Source of the DNA: Adiantum capillus-veneris
Lineage: Eukaryota; Streptophyta; Polypodiopsida; Polypodiales; Pteridaceae
Length of the DNA: 64,000 nt
Direction: 5' to 3'
NCBI GenBank assembly: GCA_014529385.2
Contig: CM043968.1
Location: 25,969,513 to 26,033,512, forward strand
The notes below the pieces were generated by a model. The model was not told the DNA's origin, did not search any database, and saw only the letters and a program-made list of their open reading frames with translations. The position numbers were made by a program, and so were the translations under genes. Below, piece after piece: positions 53,321 through 63,419 of the stretch; positions within the stretch are counted from its first letter, which is position 1, and every line of letters begins with the position of its first letter.

Positions 53321-54110
53321 TACCTCCCTCTTGAAAGAATTGTAATTGCTCTCGATTATGCCTGCAAAACAGATAGAAGCGAAAGACCTATAGCAGATGT
53401 GCTCTATGGTCTGCGTCATCCTTGGAGAAGACAATAATGTCATCAAAGAAAGTGCCCAGAAAAGATCTGTACTCTGAGAAAATCCTGTCCATCATTCAAT
53501 TAAAGGTCGTTGGAGCATTCCATTGACAAAGGAGCGGAGTGACTCCCCTCTTGTGCAAGCCTGCTGCACTAGATTCACCCATGCTGAAATCGGGGTTCTA
53601 TCGGAGTAGACTATGCTAAACCGAATGCTTCAAGGTAAAGGTCCAAAATCTGAGGAGTATCTGCTAGGTCCTCCTCCTCCATCCACTTTGCATCCAATGC
53701 AGGATAGTCCTTGAATTTAACCAAGAACCGCTTAATTACTTTACCTTTAATCTTTCTATCCTTGTGTGCCAATATCTGTTTTGGAACAAGTATCTCCTCG
53801 CTTTCCTCCACTTCGGGTTGCTCATCTGGCTCCCCATCATCGGGATCATCACCTTTAAAAGGCTTCAAGAGACTCACATGAAAAGCATTGTGAATCTTCC
53901 AAGTATCGAGCAGCTTCAGTCTAAAGGAGACATCATTTATCTTTTCTTTGATCTGGAAAGGCCCATAATATCTCATGGTACGCTTTGGAAAAAGCCACTC
54001 CTTTCTCTTTTTCTTTCTTAGGCGTGCCTTCTCAAAATGTAGAGCACCCAATCGTCTTCCTTTGATTTCAAATCGCGACGGTGTCAATCTGCTGGTGTCA
54101 CAAGACGGAC
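53321..54110 (-). pseudogene. Integrase C-terminus and chromodomain fragment of a gypsy copy
   Basis: A degenerate 3' untranslated part (53321-53610) is followed on the - strand by an open stretch ending at 53611. It shows [58 protein letters not shown] and ILAHKDRKIKGKVIKRFLVK, then FKDYPALDAKWMEEEDLAD. This is the integrase C-terminal block and a chromodomain-like tail, nearly the same as in element D. It is cut at 54111 by LTR c, so D inserted into this older copy or recombined with it. Confidence 0.8.
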
Positions 54111-54740
54111 TGTAACAGACTTGGACACTCCAAGTCAAGAATCTACCACAACAGCACCAAATAACCACTTCAAAATAGTTCACAGTTCACAATTGATTCA
54201 ACGCTGGCCCAACGGAGTTCTGTGCCTAGAGATATTGGCCCCAAAGACTAGCGCCCCTTTCGGTATTTCTTTTTGTATTAATCTGCGTTCAAAGTACAAG
54301 ACTACAGTTGGGTCTCACTCTTAGACTCTGCATCCAGATGCTCTGAGAAGTGAGAGACCAACTTCACTTATAAAGAGTTACAAGGGATGCCAAAAGCAGA
54401 GCCCCAAAAGCTTAAAATCAAAAGCTCAAAAGATGGTGCTTTCTTTTCTCTCTCAAGTTCTCTCTCTTTCTTGCCCTAAAAATTAAAGCAAAAGAGTTCT
54501 CTTCTCTCTCTTTCAAATTGCGTGGAAAAAGCATTGTCCAAAAGCTGCCGTATAGCCAGCGCAAATTCCGCCGCAAAATCTGGCCGTCCGTACTGCTGCC
54601 ACATGTCATGCAAGGGTTAGGGTTTTCTGGCAGTTTTAGGGTTTCAACAGAATTAGGGTTTCCAAAATTAGGGTTTCTGGCAGAAATTAGGGTTTTCAGA
54701 ATTAGGGTTTCTTTGGCAGCCACGTCATTACTTTGTGACA
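54111..54740 (-). mobile_element. LTR c, 3' LTR of gypsy element D (630 bp)
   Basis: On the - strand it begins TGTCACAAAGTAATGACGTGG at 54740 and ends CTGTTACA at 54111, with TG...CA ends. CTTTCAAGAGGGGGGTA (complement of 54741-54756) is the adjacent polypurine tract. The end holds a perfect 8-bp inverted pair GACTTGGA/TCCAAGTC (54118-54136). A run of TTAGGGTTT-like words (about 54615-54712) lies in its U3 part. Confidence 0.85.
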
Positions 54741-55343
54741 TACCCCCCTCTTGAAAGCATTGTAATCCCCCTCAATTACGCCTGCAAAACAGACAGAGGC
54801 CATAAACCGTCTTAGCAGACACTGACTGTTAGTACCTACGTACTAGGAACACACATCTAGCACATGTACCGATCGACAATCACATCACACGACATCACAG
54901 GACATCACTAGACAGCACAGGACATCACATGACATTCAATATTCATTCGGATCTTAGACCGTGATTTATCGGCAATGTAGCTAGCAATTGCATCTAGATC
55001 TAGTCGGGACCTCATTGATGCCCGATTGACTAACCCCTATTGCAACCATGTCTATTCGAGATCAATTAGACCAAAATGCTGTAGGCATTTCGTCTATCAG
55101 TTCCTGCACTTACAAACAAGTCAAGAACAAATCAGTTTCATATTCAGGAATTCCATTTCATAAAGTCATACAGCAGAATACTGTTAGCTTTCAGTACCCC
55201 TGAAGCTCAAAGAGACATCAGTGACTCTAGTATCAAAATCGAGGAATCTATTGACAAAGGAGTGGAGTAACTCCCCTCTTGTGCATCCCACTGCACTAGA
55301 TCTCCGGCGAAGCTGAATTCTGGGTTTTATTTGGAGTAGACTA

Positions 55344-56345
55344 TTATGCTAAACCAAAAGCTTCGAGGTAAAGTTTCACAATCTGAGGAGTATCTGCTAG
55401 ATCCTCCTCCTCCATCCACTTCGCATCCAATGCAAGATAGTTCTTGAATTTAACCAAGAACTGCCTTCGGACTTTACCTTTATTCTTTGTGTCCTTATGT
55501 GCCAAAATCTGTTCAGGAACAAGAATCTCCTCGTTTTCTTCCACTTCGGGTTGCTCATCAGGCTCCCCATCATCACGCACGTCACCTTTAAAAGGTTTCA
55601 AAAGACTCACATGAAAAGCATTGTGAATCCTCCAAGTGTCAGGCAGTTTCAGTCGGAAGGAGACATCATTGATCTTTTCAGAGATTTGGAAAGGTCCATA
55701 GTATCGCATACTAAGCTTTGGAAAAAGCCTCTCCTTTCCCTTTTTCTTTCTCAGGCGTGCCTTCTCAAAACGTAAGAGCACCCAATCATCCTCTGTCAAT
55801 TTCATATCGCGATGATGGCGATCCGCTGCCTTTTTCTGTCGTTCTTGAGATTTCTGCAAAGCCTCGCGGACCTTGGCAAAAGCCGTATCTAAGTCGCCCG
55901 TATACTCATCCGCTTCAAAAATCTTATCTTTCGTGCTTAGGAAGGGTGGAACCTTCGCAGCACCTTCAACAATCTCAAATGGCGCCTTCCCCGTCGAAGA
56001 GTGTATCGTGTTATTGTAGGCAAATTCCACCAAATTTAGATACTTTTCCCATTGAGTCTTCTAATCCGAGATATAAGACTCCAATAAATCTAAAATCACT
56101 GAATTTGCAACCTCAGATTGCCCGTCAGTCTATGGGTGGAACGATGACGAGAAGTGCAACCACGTGCCAATGTTCTCCCAAATTGTCTTTCAAAACAAAC
56201 TTGTAAATCTGGGGTCCCTGTCGTAGACAATTGTCTCAGGCATGCCATGTAATTTGAAGATCTGGGCCACAAACAGTCTCGCTAAGTGATCCGGCTTGAC
56301 TGTTTTCTTCATTGGAATGAAATGAGCCTGCTTGCTAAATCTGTC
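55344..56345 (-). pseudogene. Element D integrase core end, C-terminus and chromodomain
   Basis: From 56345 the frame includes RFSKQAHFIPMKKTVKPDHL and DRDPRFTSLFWKT (second Asp). After stops in HP*TDGQSEVANS (third acidic residue E) and near 56060, a 229-codon open stretch (56033-55344) carries VEFAYNNTIHSSTGKAPFEI, DWVLLRFEKARLRKK, YYGPFQISEKINDVSFRL and [16 protein letters not shown] chromodomain-like end (FLVKFKNYLALDAKWMEEED) finishes it. The protein would insert DNA copies and bind chromatin. The stops mean this copy is inactive. Confidence 0.85.
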
Positions 56346-57044
56346 AATAACAGTCTAGATACCATTGTGACCACTCTGTGTTCTCGGGAGATCAAAAATG
56401 AAATCCATTGCAATACTTTCCCAGGGGCGGGTGGGTATGGGCAAAGGTTGTAACAATCCCTGTGCTTTATGCCTGTCAAACTTGACCTTCTGGCATACCA
56501 AGCAACTGCGCACAAACTCTTCCACAGCCTTATTGAGTCTCAGCCAAAAGAAGTATCTCTCTACCCCTTTCATGGTGGTAGCAATGCCGCGGTGACCCGT
56601 AAAAGGTGGACAGTGGCATTCAGTCATAACCTTTTCCCTCAACGGCTGTGTGACGCACAACATGGTTTTCCTCATCAAGTAGCCATCCCGAATGGAATAT
56701 CCCACTACTGTCTCCCCATCCTGTATTCGTGTGAAAACGTCTGCAAAATCTGTATCTGTGGCATACTGATCGACCATATCCTCGAAGCTCGTATGATGTA
56801 TCGCGGAAATAGCCATAACCAACGGCTTCCGAGACAAAGCATCTGCCACCACATTCTTCTGTCCCTGAACATGGACAAGCTGTAAGTGAAACTGTAACAA
56901 GATGTTCGCCCACCGCATCTGCTTTTCCGATAGCTGCTTCTGTAGCGCAAACTCTAATGGTCTGTAAGGCACTAAAATGCGCTCTGAGTAGGTAGTGTCG
57001 CCACTGAGTAAGAGCATGGATAACCGCCAAAAGCTCTTTCTCAT
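56346..57044 (-). pseudogene. Element D RNase H end and integrase N-terminus
   Basis: After a frameshift within RNase H the frame gives KQLSEKQMRWANILLQFHLQ and GQKNVVADALSRKPL. It then has the integrase zinc-binding site ECHCPPFTGHRGI...CLVCQKVKFDRHK (H-x-H...C-x2-C) and WESIAMDFIFDLPRT with the first catalytic Asp. It ends at a stop (about 56355) before the second Asp. Confidence 0.85.
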
Positions 57045-57620
57045 AAATCTGTGTTGTCATTTCCGGCCTTGAGAACAATTGGCTCTTGTAAGCAATGACA
57101 TGGCCTTCTTGCATTAAGACCGCACCCAGACTACGACGACAAGCATCACAATATACTTCAAATGACTTCTGCAAGTCCAGCAAAGTCAAAACTGGTCCCG
57201 TAGTCAATTTCTCTTTCAATGTCTGAAAGGCAGTCACCTCTGTGGGTCCCCACGAGAAAGGGACTCCTTTTCGTGTCAAGATATGCAAAGGGGAAGCAAC
57301 CTCTGCAAACTTTCGAATGAACCGCCTATAGTAAGAACATAATCCCAAGAAGCTTCTAACTTCATGGACACTCTTCAAATCGGGCCAATCACGGATAGTC
57401 TCTATCTTGGCTGGATCCATTTGCACTCCCGTTGCTGATACAATGTGTCCCAAAAAGTGTATCTCTGGTAGGAAAAATTCACTTTTCTTTACATTAATCA
57501 CTAATTCGTGATCTCGTAATGCCTGAAAGACCTGAAGCAGATGATCTCTATGTTTTGCCTCAATTCTTGGAGAAAACAATGATATCATCAAAGAAAGTGT
57601 CAACAAATAGCTTGTACTCT
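56950..57620 (-). pseudogene. Element D reverse transcriptase thumb and RNase H
   Basis: The frame from 57606 contains HRDHLLQVFQALRDHELVIN, KKSEFFLPEIHFLGHIVSA, LGLCSYYRRFIRKFAEVASP, FEVYCDACRRSLGAVLMQEG and YEKELLAVIHALTQWRHYLL. RNase H acidic residues in DACR and EKEL are kept. A shift just after HYLL moves the rest to another frame. Confidence 0.86.
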
Positions 57621-57950
57621 TGAAAAATCCTGTCCATCATCCGGTTAACTGTCGCAAGAGCATTGGTTAAGCCAAAAGGCATCACCAAAAACTCAAATAA
57701 TCCAAAAGTCGTCCGAAATGCTGTCTTGTAGACGTTTCCCGGCGAGATTCTGATCTGATGATATCCACTCTTCAAATCAATCGTGCTAAAGTACGAGGAT
57801 CCCTGTAATCTGTCGAGTATATCCTAAGAATCGGAAATCTGTTCTTGATGGTGATTTTGTTGAGAGCTCTATAATCGATGCACATTCTCCAAGATCCGTC
57901 TTTCTTCAAAACCAACAACACTGGAGAGCAATACGGTGAAGTACTAGGCT
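57560..57950 (-). pseudogene. Element D reverse transcriptase palm
   Basis: From 57775 the frame reads [40 protein letters not shown] and FVDTFFDDIIVFSKN, with both Asp of the FFDD box. Upstream (57780-57950) the fingers region is present but carries a small deletion near ILDRLQGS and a stop. The catalytic Asp that precedes LKSGYHQ is visible. Same family as the fragment at 63293-63960. Confidence 0.85.
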
Positions 57951-59226
57951 AGACAAGACCCTTTTCCAAGAGGTCTTTCACTTGGTTCATAATCTCTTCA
58001 TTTTGTGCTCGGCTCACACGGTAAGGAGGCCGGTTCGGTGATGTGCTTCTAGGTATCAGATCAATGGTATGATCTTCAGGAGGAGCAGGTGGTAACTCGC
58101 TTGGTAGGCCCTTTGAGAAGCAGTCGGCGTGAGAGTGGAGAAAATCTTGGCGTTCTTGATCACGTTTAGACATATTTGTCATATCCTCATCACTCAACTC
58201 TTTCATAAAGATCGAGCAAACAAACAGATTGGATTTCATTAATTTAGAAATGGCCGAAGCCGATACAATAGGGACAGAGTCGCCCTTCAGTTTAATGTCA
58301 AGTACAATGGTTCTGCCCTTCTCTATAGTCAATGTCGCTTTCCTCGCCCGATAGTCGACCACAGCGTTGTTCTTGTGGTACCAGGGAATTCCCAAGAGAA
58401 TGTCACAACCTTCCAAAGGCATTATGTAAAAGTCCTCATGCCCCAAATACCCCTGACAATGCAACCAAAGTTTGCCAATGAGAGGTGTAATGGCTACGTC
58501 CCTGCCGGGTGCCGCTAGAAATGCCTCCCCAAGTGGTCCCATCCGATTGGGAGTGATCTCGAGCCGCGCCGCCAATTCCGATGAAATGAAGTTGGCCTTG
58601 GCTCCTTTATCAAAGAAGATCAGGGCCTCTTGGTCTTTCACTTTGCCCCAAGCTCGGCAAAGTTCTGTACTCTCGTCCATTGTGTTGGGATCGGTACCCA
58701 CACAATTTGGAACCAGTCCTGTTTTCATCTTGCCTTTTCTTCCACGTTCCTCAGCTGCTCTCGAACTCTCAGGCCTTTCGTCATCCTTGTCATTCTGTTC
58801 TTTCTGAGCCTTTTTAGGGCACTTCGCGGAGATATGTCCATGTTCCCTGCATCCAAAGCACCTCCCCTCCCTGATGAAGCGAGCTCTCCCCTGAGGAGCA
58901 AGCTTGGGTCGTGCATCCTTCTTTTCTGAGTTGCTCTTTCTCTTTCTACTTTCATTTGCTGAAGTCTGTTCGGTTCGTTGTGTCATGACCTCATCGGTGG
59001 GGTAGGTCAGACTGCCAGAGTGAATGGCAAAACCCCGTTTTGCATGACTCATCGACTCCTGAATAGAAGCTGACTTCTGTTCCAAGCAGTGATCTCGGAT
59101 CTCTGTAGGTAGACCCCAGGTAAACCGCTCAATCTGTCCTCTGAATGAGATCTTGAATGAAGAGGCGGGTAGAAAAGAGCTCCAGAATCTCTTGCAATAA
59201 GCGTCCACTGTATCTTTCTTGGTCAT
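57951..59226 (-). pseudogene. Element D gag (nucleocapsid) and protease
   Basis: This is a 425-codon open stretch. Order: capsid C-terminal part (KRFWSSFLPASSFKISFRGQ, ERFTWGLPTEIRDHCLEQ), a zinc knuckle CFGCREHGHISAKC, a basic and acidic linker, then the protease. The protease loop is EALIFFDKGAKANFISSELA, in which D-K-G-A replaces D-S/T-G-A. ILLGIPWYHKNNAVVDYR follows, and the linker ends HTIDLIPRSTSPNRPPYRVS. Gag packages RNA and the protease matures it. No stop lies inside, so this part is well preserved. The D-K-G variant may reduce or abolish activity. Confidence 0.85.
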
Positions 59227-59495
59227 TCGAAGATGGTTCCAAGTAGCTCGTATATTGCGTTCATACTCTCGAGTCAGCCAAGAAGAAATAAAAAGCTTCT
59301 TAAATTTCAGCCATTTAACTGGCAGTCTTGTTTAAAAGAAGCGTGGACCACCAAGTTCGAGCATTCCCCTTAAAGTAAGAGGTAGCTCTCCGAATCTTAG
59401 AGTGCTCTAAGTAGCGTCCTCTTGCGAAAGCGATGTCAAACTGCTATACAAAAGACACAACCTTCGAAGCATCTCTATATCCCGAAAACGTGTCA
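59227..59495 (-). pseudogene. Element D gag, N-terminal capsid remnant
   Basis: Across two frames with a stop, the - strand gives LEHSKIRRATSYFKGNARTW and WSTLLLN, the gag capsid core (Y-F-x-G-x-A..WW). It is truncated at about 59495, where the LTR of element F begins. Confidence 0.7.
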
Positions 59496-59499
59496 AATT

Positions 59500-60550
59500 T
59501 AATTATCATCAGATTTCCATCAGAACCCATCAAGAGCACTTTTATAGTGCATAGACCTATTTTCCCTATTTTTGACATTTTTCACTTATTGTTTTTAAGT
59601 GACTTTTGTTGGGAAATTGGGTAGGGCAAATTAGCCAAGCATGTATATAAAGAAACCTAGCGCTAGCACTTTTTGGCAGAAGAGGCAGCAGGAACTTCGT
59701 GCTCAACAGGCACCTTCTAAGCAGACCACCTTCCGGCAACAGACCTAGTGTTTTCAGTCATCTGCAAAGCCTAATGTTTTTGCCACCAAGATCAGCCCTG
59801 GCGTTTTGCATTGCAGATCAGCCCCGGCAACAGAAGGATAGCAGATCAGCCCTAGCGTTAGCAGATTTCCTTAGCAAGATCAGAATTCAGCCCTAGCGTT
59901 TTTGCATCAGCATGACCTACTAGCGTTTTGCAGATTCATCGTGACAAGTCCCCGAACAACATCAGTGTTTTCAGTTTTCAGCATCAAGACTCCGCAGTAG
60001 AATCCCCAGACCTTGCAGATCTCACCTTCCCGCAGCAGATCCTCGCCGCACGGTCAGATCCAGCGTAGTTTGTAGTTTCAGCCCGGAAAACGCAGATTTC
60101 AGCATCTACGTTTTCAGCGCGTCGTCGTTGCATCGTCGCCATCGACATCGTCACCGACATAGAGTCGGAATTCAGCAAATAAAGATTTGCAGATTTCAGC
60201 CCTTAGCGTTTTCAGATTTCAGCCCGTCTCGTCGTCGTCCTCATCATCGTCGGCAAGTCCAAGCATTGTAGAGATTTGTGCAATCAATAGTAGACCACTC
60301 TCGCCATAGAGAGTGGGGCCTTCGGAGGAGGGTTTGACAACGTTCTGGTGTCGTATTTTTCTCTCTCTATCTCTCAGTCTCAGGCTTCGGCACCTGCATT
60401 CACAATGTTTATCCACTTTGTTTGTGTCCATTGCACTCTCTCACTAAAGGAACGAAAGTCTCTCCCTTCCGTAAGTAGAAGAAACCTTGAGCACAATTCG
60501 GAGCACTCATCTTGAGCAAAGTTCAACATTCACTTCCGTTGCACCTTACA
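59500..60550 (+). mobile_element. Element F, 5' LTR (5' truncated)
   Basis: It aligns with 62457-63416 and ends CACCTTACA at 60550. TATA box GTATATAAAG at about 59642. Between about 59730 and 60210 the word CTAGCGTTTT or a close variant recurs about nine times, usually followed by CAG or GCA. Compared with the 3' copy, about 180 bp of the start are missing. Confidence 0.85.
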
Positions 60551-60551
60551 T

Positions 60552-60563
60552 TGGTATCAGAGC
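60552..60563 (+). promoter_or_regulatory. Primer binding site of element F
   Basis: TGGTATCAGAGC lies one base after the LTR end, a perfect match to the tRNA-iMet primer complement. Confidence 0.85.
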
Positions 60564-60805
60564 TTTGACAGTGTTATGTATCACTCAAGGAAAGAACCAC
60601 ATAATTTTTTTTGCTTGTTGCGGTCGCACGTAACCCAAGACCTCTTGGGCGTGTCGATTCCTAATCGTGTTTTTGAAGAGTGACAGGAAACCCAAGAAAG
60701 AAGGGCTTGTCTAGCCTCCCCTTGTTTCTCTTTTCACTCATTGAGAGCGGACCGTGTACTTAGCGGCCGGCCAATCGACGTGAGGTTGGAAAAAGCAATC
60801 TTGGT

Positions 60806-61450
60806 GTGAGCGCAAGGCCGCCAAGGGGTGCGCCCGCGGAAAAGAGAGGAGCTCAGGTAAAGAGAAGATCCTTCTCTAACACAGATTACAAGCTAAAGAA
60901 GAACCTCAAGAACTCAAGAACCTCAAGACGCTCAAGAACCCAAGAACAAAGAACCACAAGAACCCAAGTTCCTCGTGAACTTAAGAACCCAAGACTTCAG
61001 TGGATTGTCATCACCCGAAGCGGAATGGATACTTCGCATGGAGGTGGTGAGCCTGGGAGTGGCAAAGAAGAGTTTTCCCCACCGGGAGATTTTTCCGACT
61101 CTCCCCCTTTCCCATCTACGCCAAGGATTGCACTAACTCCTACAGAGGCTTTCAACGAGATGATGATGGACAGGAAGTTAGAATGCGAAGCAAGAAAAGC
61201 AGAAAGAAAGGCAAAACACAAAGAAAGAATGGCAGCCATAGAGCGTTAGCGCGAGCAAGCACGCTTGGTGGCCGAAGCAATACGAGTAGAAATGGATCGC
61301 GAGCACCAAGATTTAAAAGGAGAATTGGCTCGCAAGCGCGAAGAAAGCCGGTTAGTCTTTGAGCGTGAGCGTGAGCAAGCGCGCTTGGCAACCGAAGACA
61401 GAAGGGTAGCCTTGGAGCGTGAGCATGAGCAAGCGCGCTTGGCAGCCTAA
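60806..61450 (+). pseudogene. Element F ORF1, basic N-terminus and coiled coil
   Basis: The frame runs 148 codons to a TAG at 61247-61249 and stays open after it to 61450, so one base change separates two halves. The first part is Arg/Lys/Ser-rich (about residues 1-70), then a Ser/Pro-rich acidic segment, LTPTEAFNEMMMDRKLECEA and a long E/R/K/Q helix. The helix has a repeated (R)EREQARLA(T/A)E unit, seen three times. A basic region plus a coiled coil is typical of gag-like assembly proteins, but no capsid domain or zinc knuckle is present. The start codon is uncertain (60806 is not ATG). The family is not recognised. Confidence 0.5.
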
Positions 61451-61937
61451 CAGAGAAACCGACACATGCAAGAGTTGTTGCGACTCTTTTCTGTTGTGCA
61501 TGCATAGATTGCAACGGATCAGGAGAAGGTATACCTTGCACTTTTCTTTAAGGGTGAATCTGGGCTTAGCCTGGATTCATCTAGGTATATATACTCTCTC
61601 CGTCTCTTCTTTTCCAAAGCAGGACACACATGATTTGCATGAGAATGATAAGCATGATGATTTGCATGATCAAGATGTGATTACTCACAAGCATGATGAT
61701 TTGCAGGAAAAAGATGTGATTGTTCACAAGGATGATGGTTTAGTTGATGCTTTTTCTAGCGAAGCTAACCTCATTGCAGATTCTATCGATCACGAAGAAC
61801 CGATCTTGCATTTCCATTGTGTTTTGCCACAGTTGATTGATTTCGATCAGAAAGACAAGTTTCGAATCCATTGTTTGCTTGTGTTTGATGAACAGTTTGG
61901 CACTCTGTCTCTTTGTTCATCTACATTGCATGCATAG
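61419..61937 (+). CDS. Element F ORF2, unknown protein with HDDL-type repeats
   Basis: The reading frame is open for 172 codons. The informative part starts around 61620 with DTHDLHENDKHDDLHDQDVI, followed by KHDDLQEKDVI and HKDDGLVDAF, three or four imperfect copies of an acidic His-Asp-Asp-Leu unit. It continues SSEANLIADSIDHEEPILHF and then an ordered-looking stretch (LPQLIDFDQKDKFRIHCLLV, FDEQFGTLSL). I do not recognise it. It overlaps the end of ORF1 in another frame. Similar coding-like text continues in shifted frames to about 62220 (EEGRRMTIDEVEALKEPQ), so the intact protein was probably longer. A role in the element is guesswork. Confidence 0.4.
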   Translation: MSMSKRAWQPNRETDTCKSCCDSFLLCMHRLQRIRRRYTLHFSLRVNLGLAWIHLGIYTLSVSSFPKQDTHDLHENDKHDDLHDQDVITHKHDDLQEKDVIVHKDDGLVDAFSSEANLIADSIDHEEPILHFHCVLPQLIDFDQKDKFRIHCLLVFDEQFGTLSLCSSTLHA

Positions 61938-62278
61938 TCTTTAAAGAAGACTAGAATTTTTCCAGTCACTTTACATGGAATGGTAATGTTCATGTTTTTG
62001 TGTTGGAAGTGGTTTCAGGAATTTTCTTCCTCAGAGATTCTTGAAGAAGGTAGACGCATGACTATAGACGAAGTTGAAGCATTGAAGGAGCCACAGATGA
62101 CTTTGTGTCGCTTTTAGCGCGGCCCAAAGAAGCAAGCATTGCAGACCTTTATGAAGTTCAAGTATCGCATGACCCACGCATCAGGGTGGGCTGGCGAAGA
62201 GTCCTGGAAGACGCTGTTGACGATCTCCCTTGATGCCATACGGTTTGGTACCAATACCTCACTTTGAAAAGGAGGGGA
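61938..62278 (+). other. Element F 3' interior with polypurine tract
   Basis: Broken coding-like frames continue to about 62230. AAAAGGAGGGGA (62267-62278) directly precedes the LTR TG at 62279 and is the plus-strand primer tract. Confidence 0.65.
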
Positions 62279-63416
62279 TGTCACGTGCACATCTAACCCT
62301 TTGTGTACGTGGACAAGCTACTTCATGACATGGGTTCAGTTCAGTTCAATCAGCCAAGATTAGGAGTGTTCTGGCACTTTTGTGACTCTGTTCGCAGACC
62401 GTGCATGTCCAGACGCTTAGAGTAGATGCATATCCTTTGGTTGCACACAACATGATCATTAGATTTCCATCAGAACCCATCAGGATCATTTTTACAGTGC
62501 ATAGACCTCTTTTCCCTATTTTTTGACATTTTTCACATATTATTTTTAAGTGACTTTTGTTGGGAAACTGGGTAGGGCAAATTAGCCAAGCATGTATATA
62601 AAGAAACCTAGCGCTAGCACTTTCTGGCAGAAGAGGCAGCATGAACTTCGCGTTCAACAGGCACCTTCTGAGCAAGACCACCCTCCCGCAACAGACCTAG
62701 CGTTTTCAGTGATCTGCAAAGCCTAGCGTTTTTGCCACCAAGACCAACCCGGGCAACAACAGGATAGCAAATCAGCCCTAGCGTTAGCAGATTTCCTCAG
62801 CAAGATCAGAATTCAGCCCTAGTGTTTTTGCGTCAGCATGACCTACTAGCGTTTTGCAGATTCGTCGCAACAAGTCCCCGAACAGCATCAACGTTTTCAG
62901 TTTTCAGCATCAAGACTCCGCAGTAGAACCCCCAGACGTCGAAGATCTCACCTTCCCACAGCAGATCCTCGCCGCACAGTCAAATCCAGTGTAGTTTGCA
63001 GTTTCAGCCCGGAAAACGTAGATTTCAGCATCTGCGTTTTCAGCGCGTCGTCGTTGCATCGTCGCCATCGACATCGTCATTGACATAGAGTCAGAATTCA
63101 GCAGATAAAGATTTGCAGATTTCAACCCTTAGCGTTTTCAGATTTCAGCCCGTCTCGTGGTCGTCGTCAAGTCCAAGCATTGTAGAGATTTGTGTAATCA
63201 ATAGTAGACTGCTCTCGCCATAGAGAGTAGGGCCTTTGGAGGAGGGTTTGACAACGTTTTGGTGTCGTATTCGTCTCTCTCTATCTCTCAGTCTAAGCAC
63301 CTACATTTACAGTGTTTATCCACTTTGTTTGTGTCCATTGCACTCTCTCACTAAAGGAACGGAAGGCTCTCCCTTCCGTAAGTAAAAGGAACCTTGAGCA
63401 CAGTCCGGAGCACTCA
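62279..63416 (+). mobile_element. Element F, 3' LTR (3' truncated)
   Basis: It starts TGTCACGTGCACATC (with the ACGT core CACGTG), has TATATAAAG near 62592 and repeats the CTAGCGTTTT words. It stops matching the 5' copy at GAGCACTCAT, about 63416, where - strand gypsy sequence begins. About 60 bp of the LTR end are missing. Confidence 0.85.
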
Positions 63417-63419
63417 TAC

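Larger units (their letters stand above)
54741..59495 (-). mobile_element. Ty3/gypsy chromodomain element D, 5' end lost
   Basis: On the - strand the order is gag (59495 down to 58750), protease, reverse transcriptase, RNase H, integrase, chromodomain (to 55344), an untranslated part and LTR c. Coding is fairly complete, with a handful of shifts and stops. Gag is cut at about 59495 by the LTR of element F, so the 5' LTR is missing. Confidence 0.88.
59500..63416 (+). mobile_element. Non-autonomous LTR element F
   Basis: LTR copies lie at 59500-60550 (start missing) and 62279-63416 (end missing) around a 1.73-kb interior. The interior holds a tRNA-Met primer binding site, two short ORFs of unknown family and a polypurine tract, but no protease or polymerase. 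The two LTRs differ at several percent of positions. Both outer ends are cut by - strand gypsy sequence (D and G), which may be halves of one broken copy. Confidence 0.85.

Noticed and set aside
54615-54712. Interstitial telomere repeat (TTTAGGG-like)
   Set aside because: Words such as TTAGGGTTT recur but with irregular spacing and variable joins inside an LTR. They do not form a true tandem TTTAGGG array.
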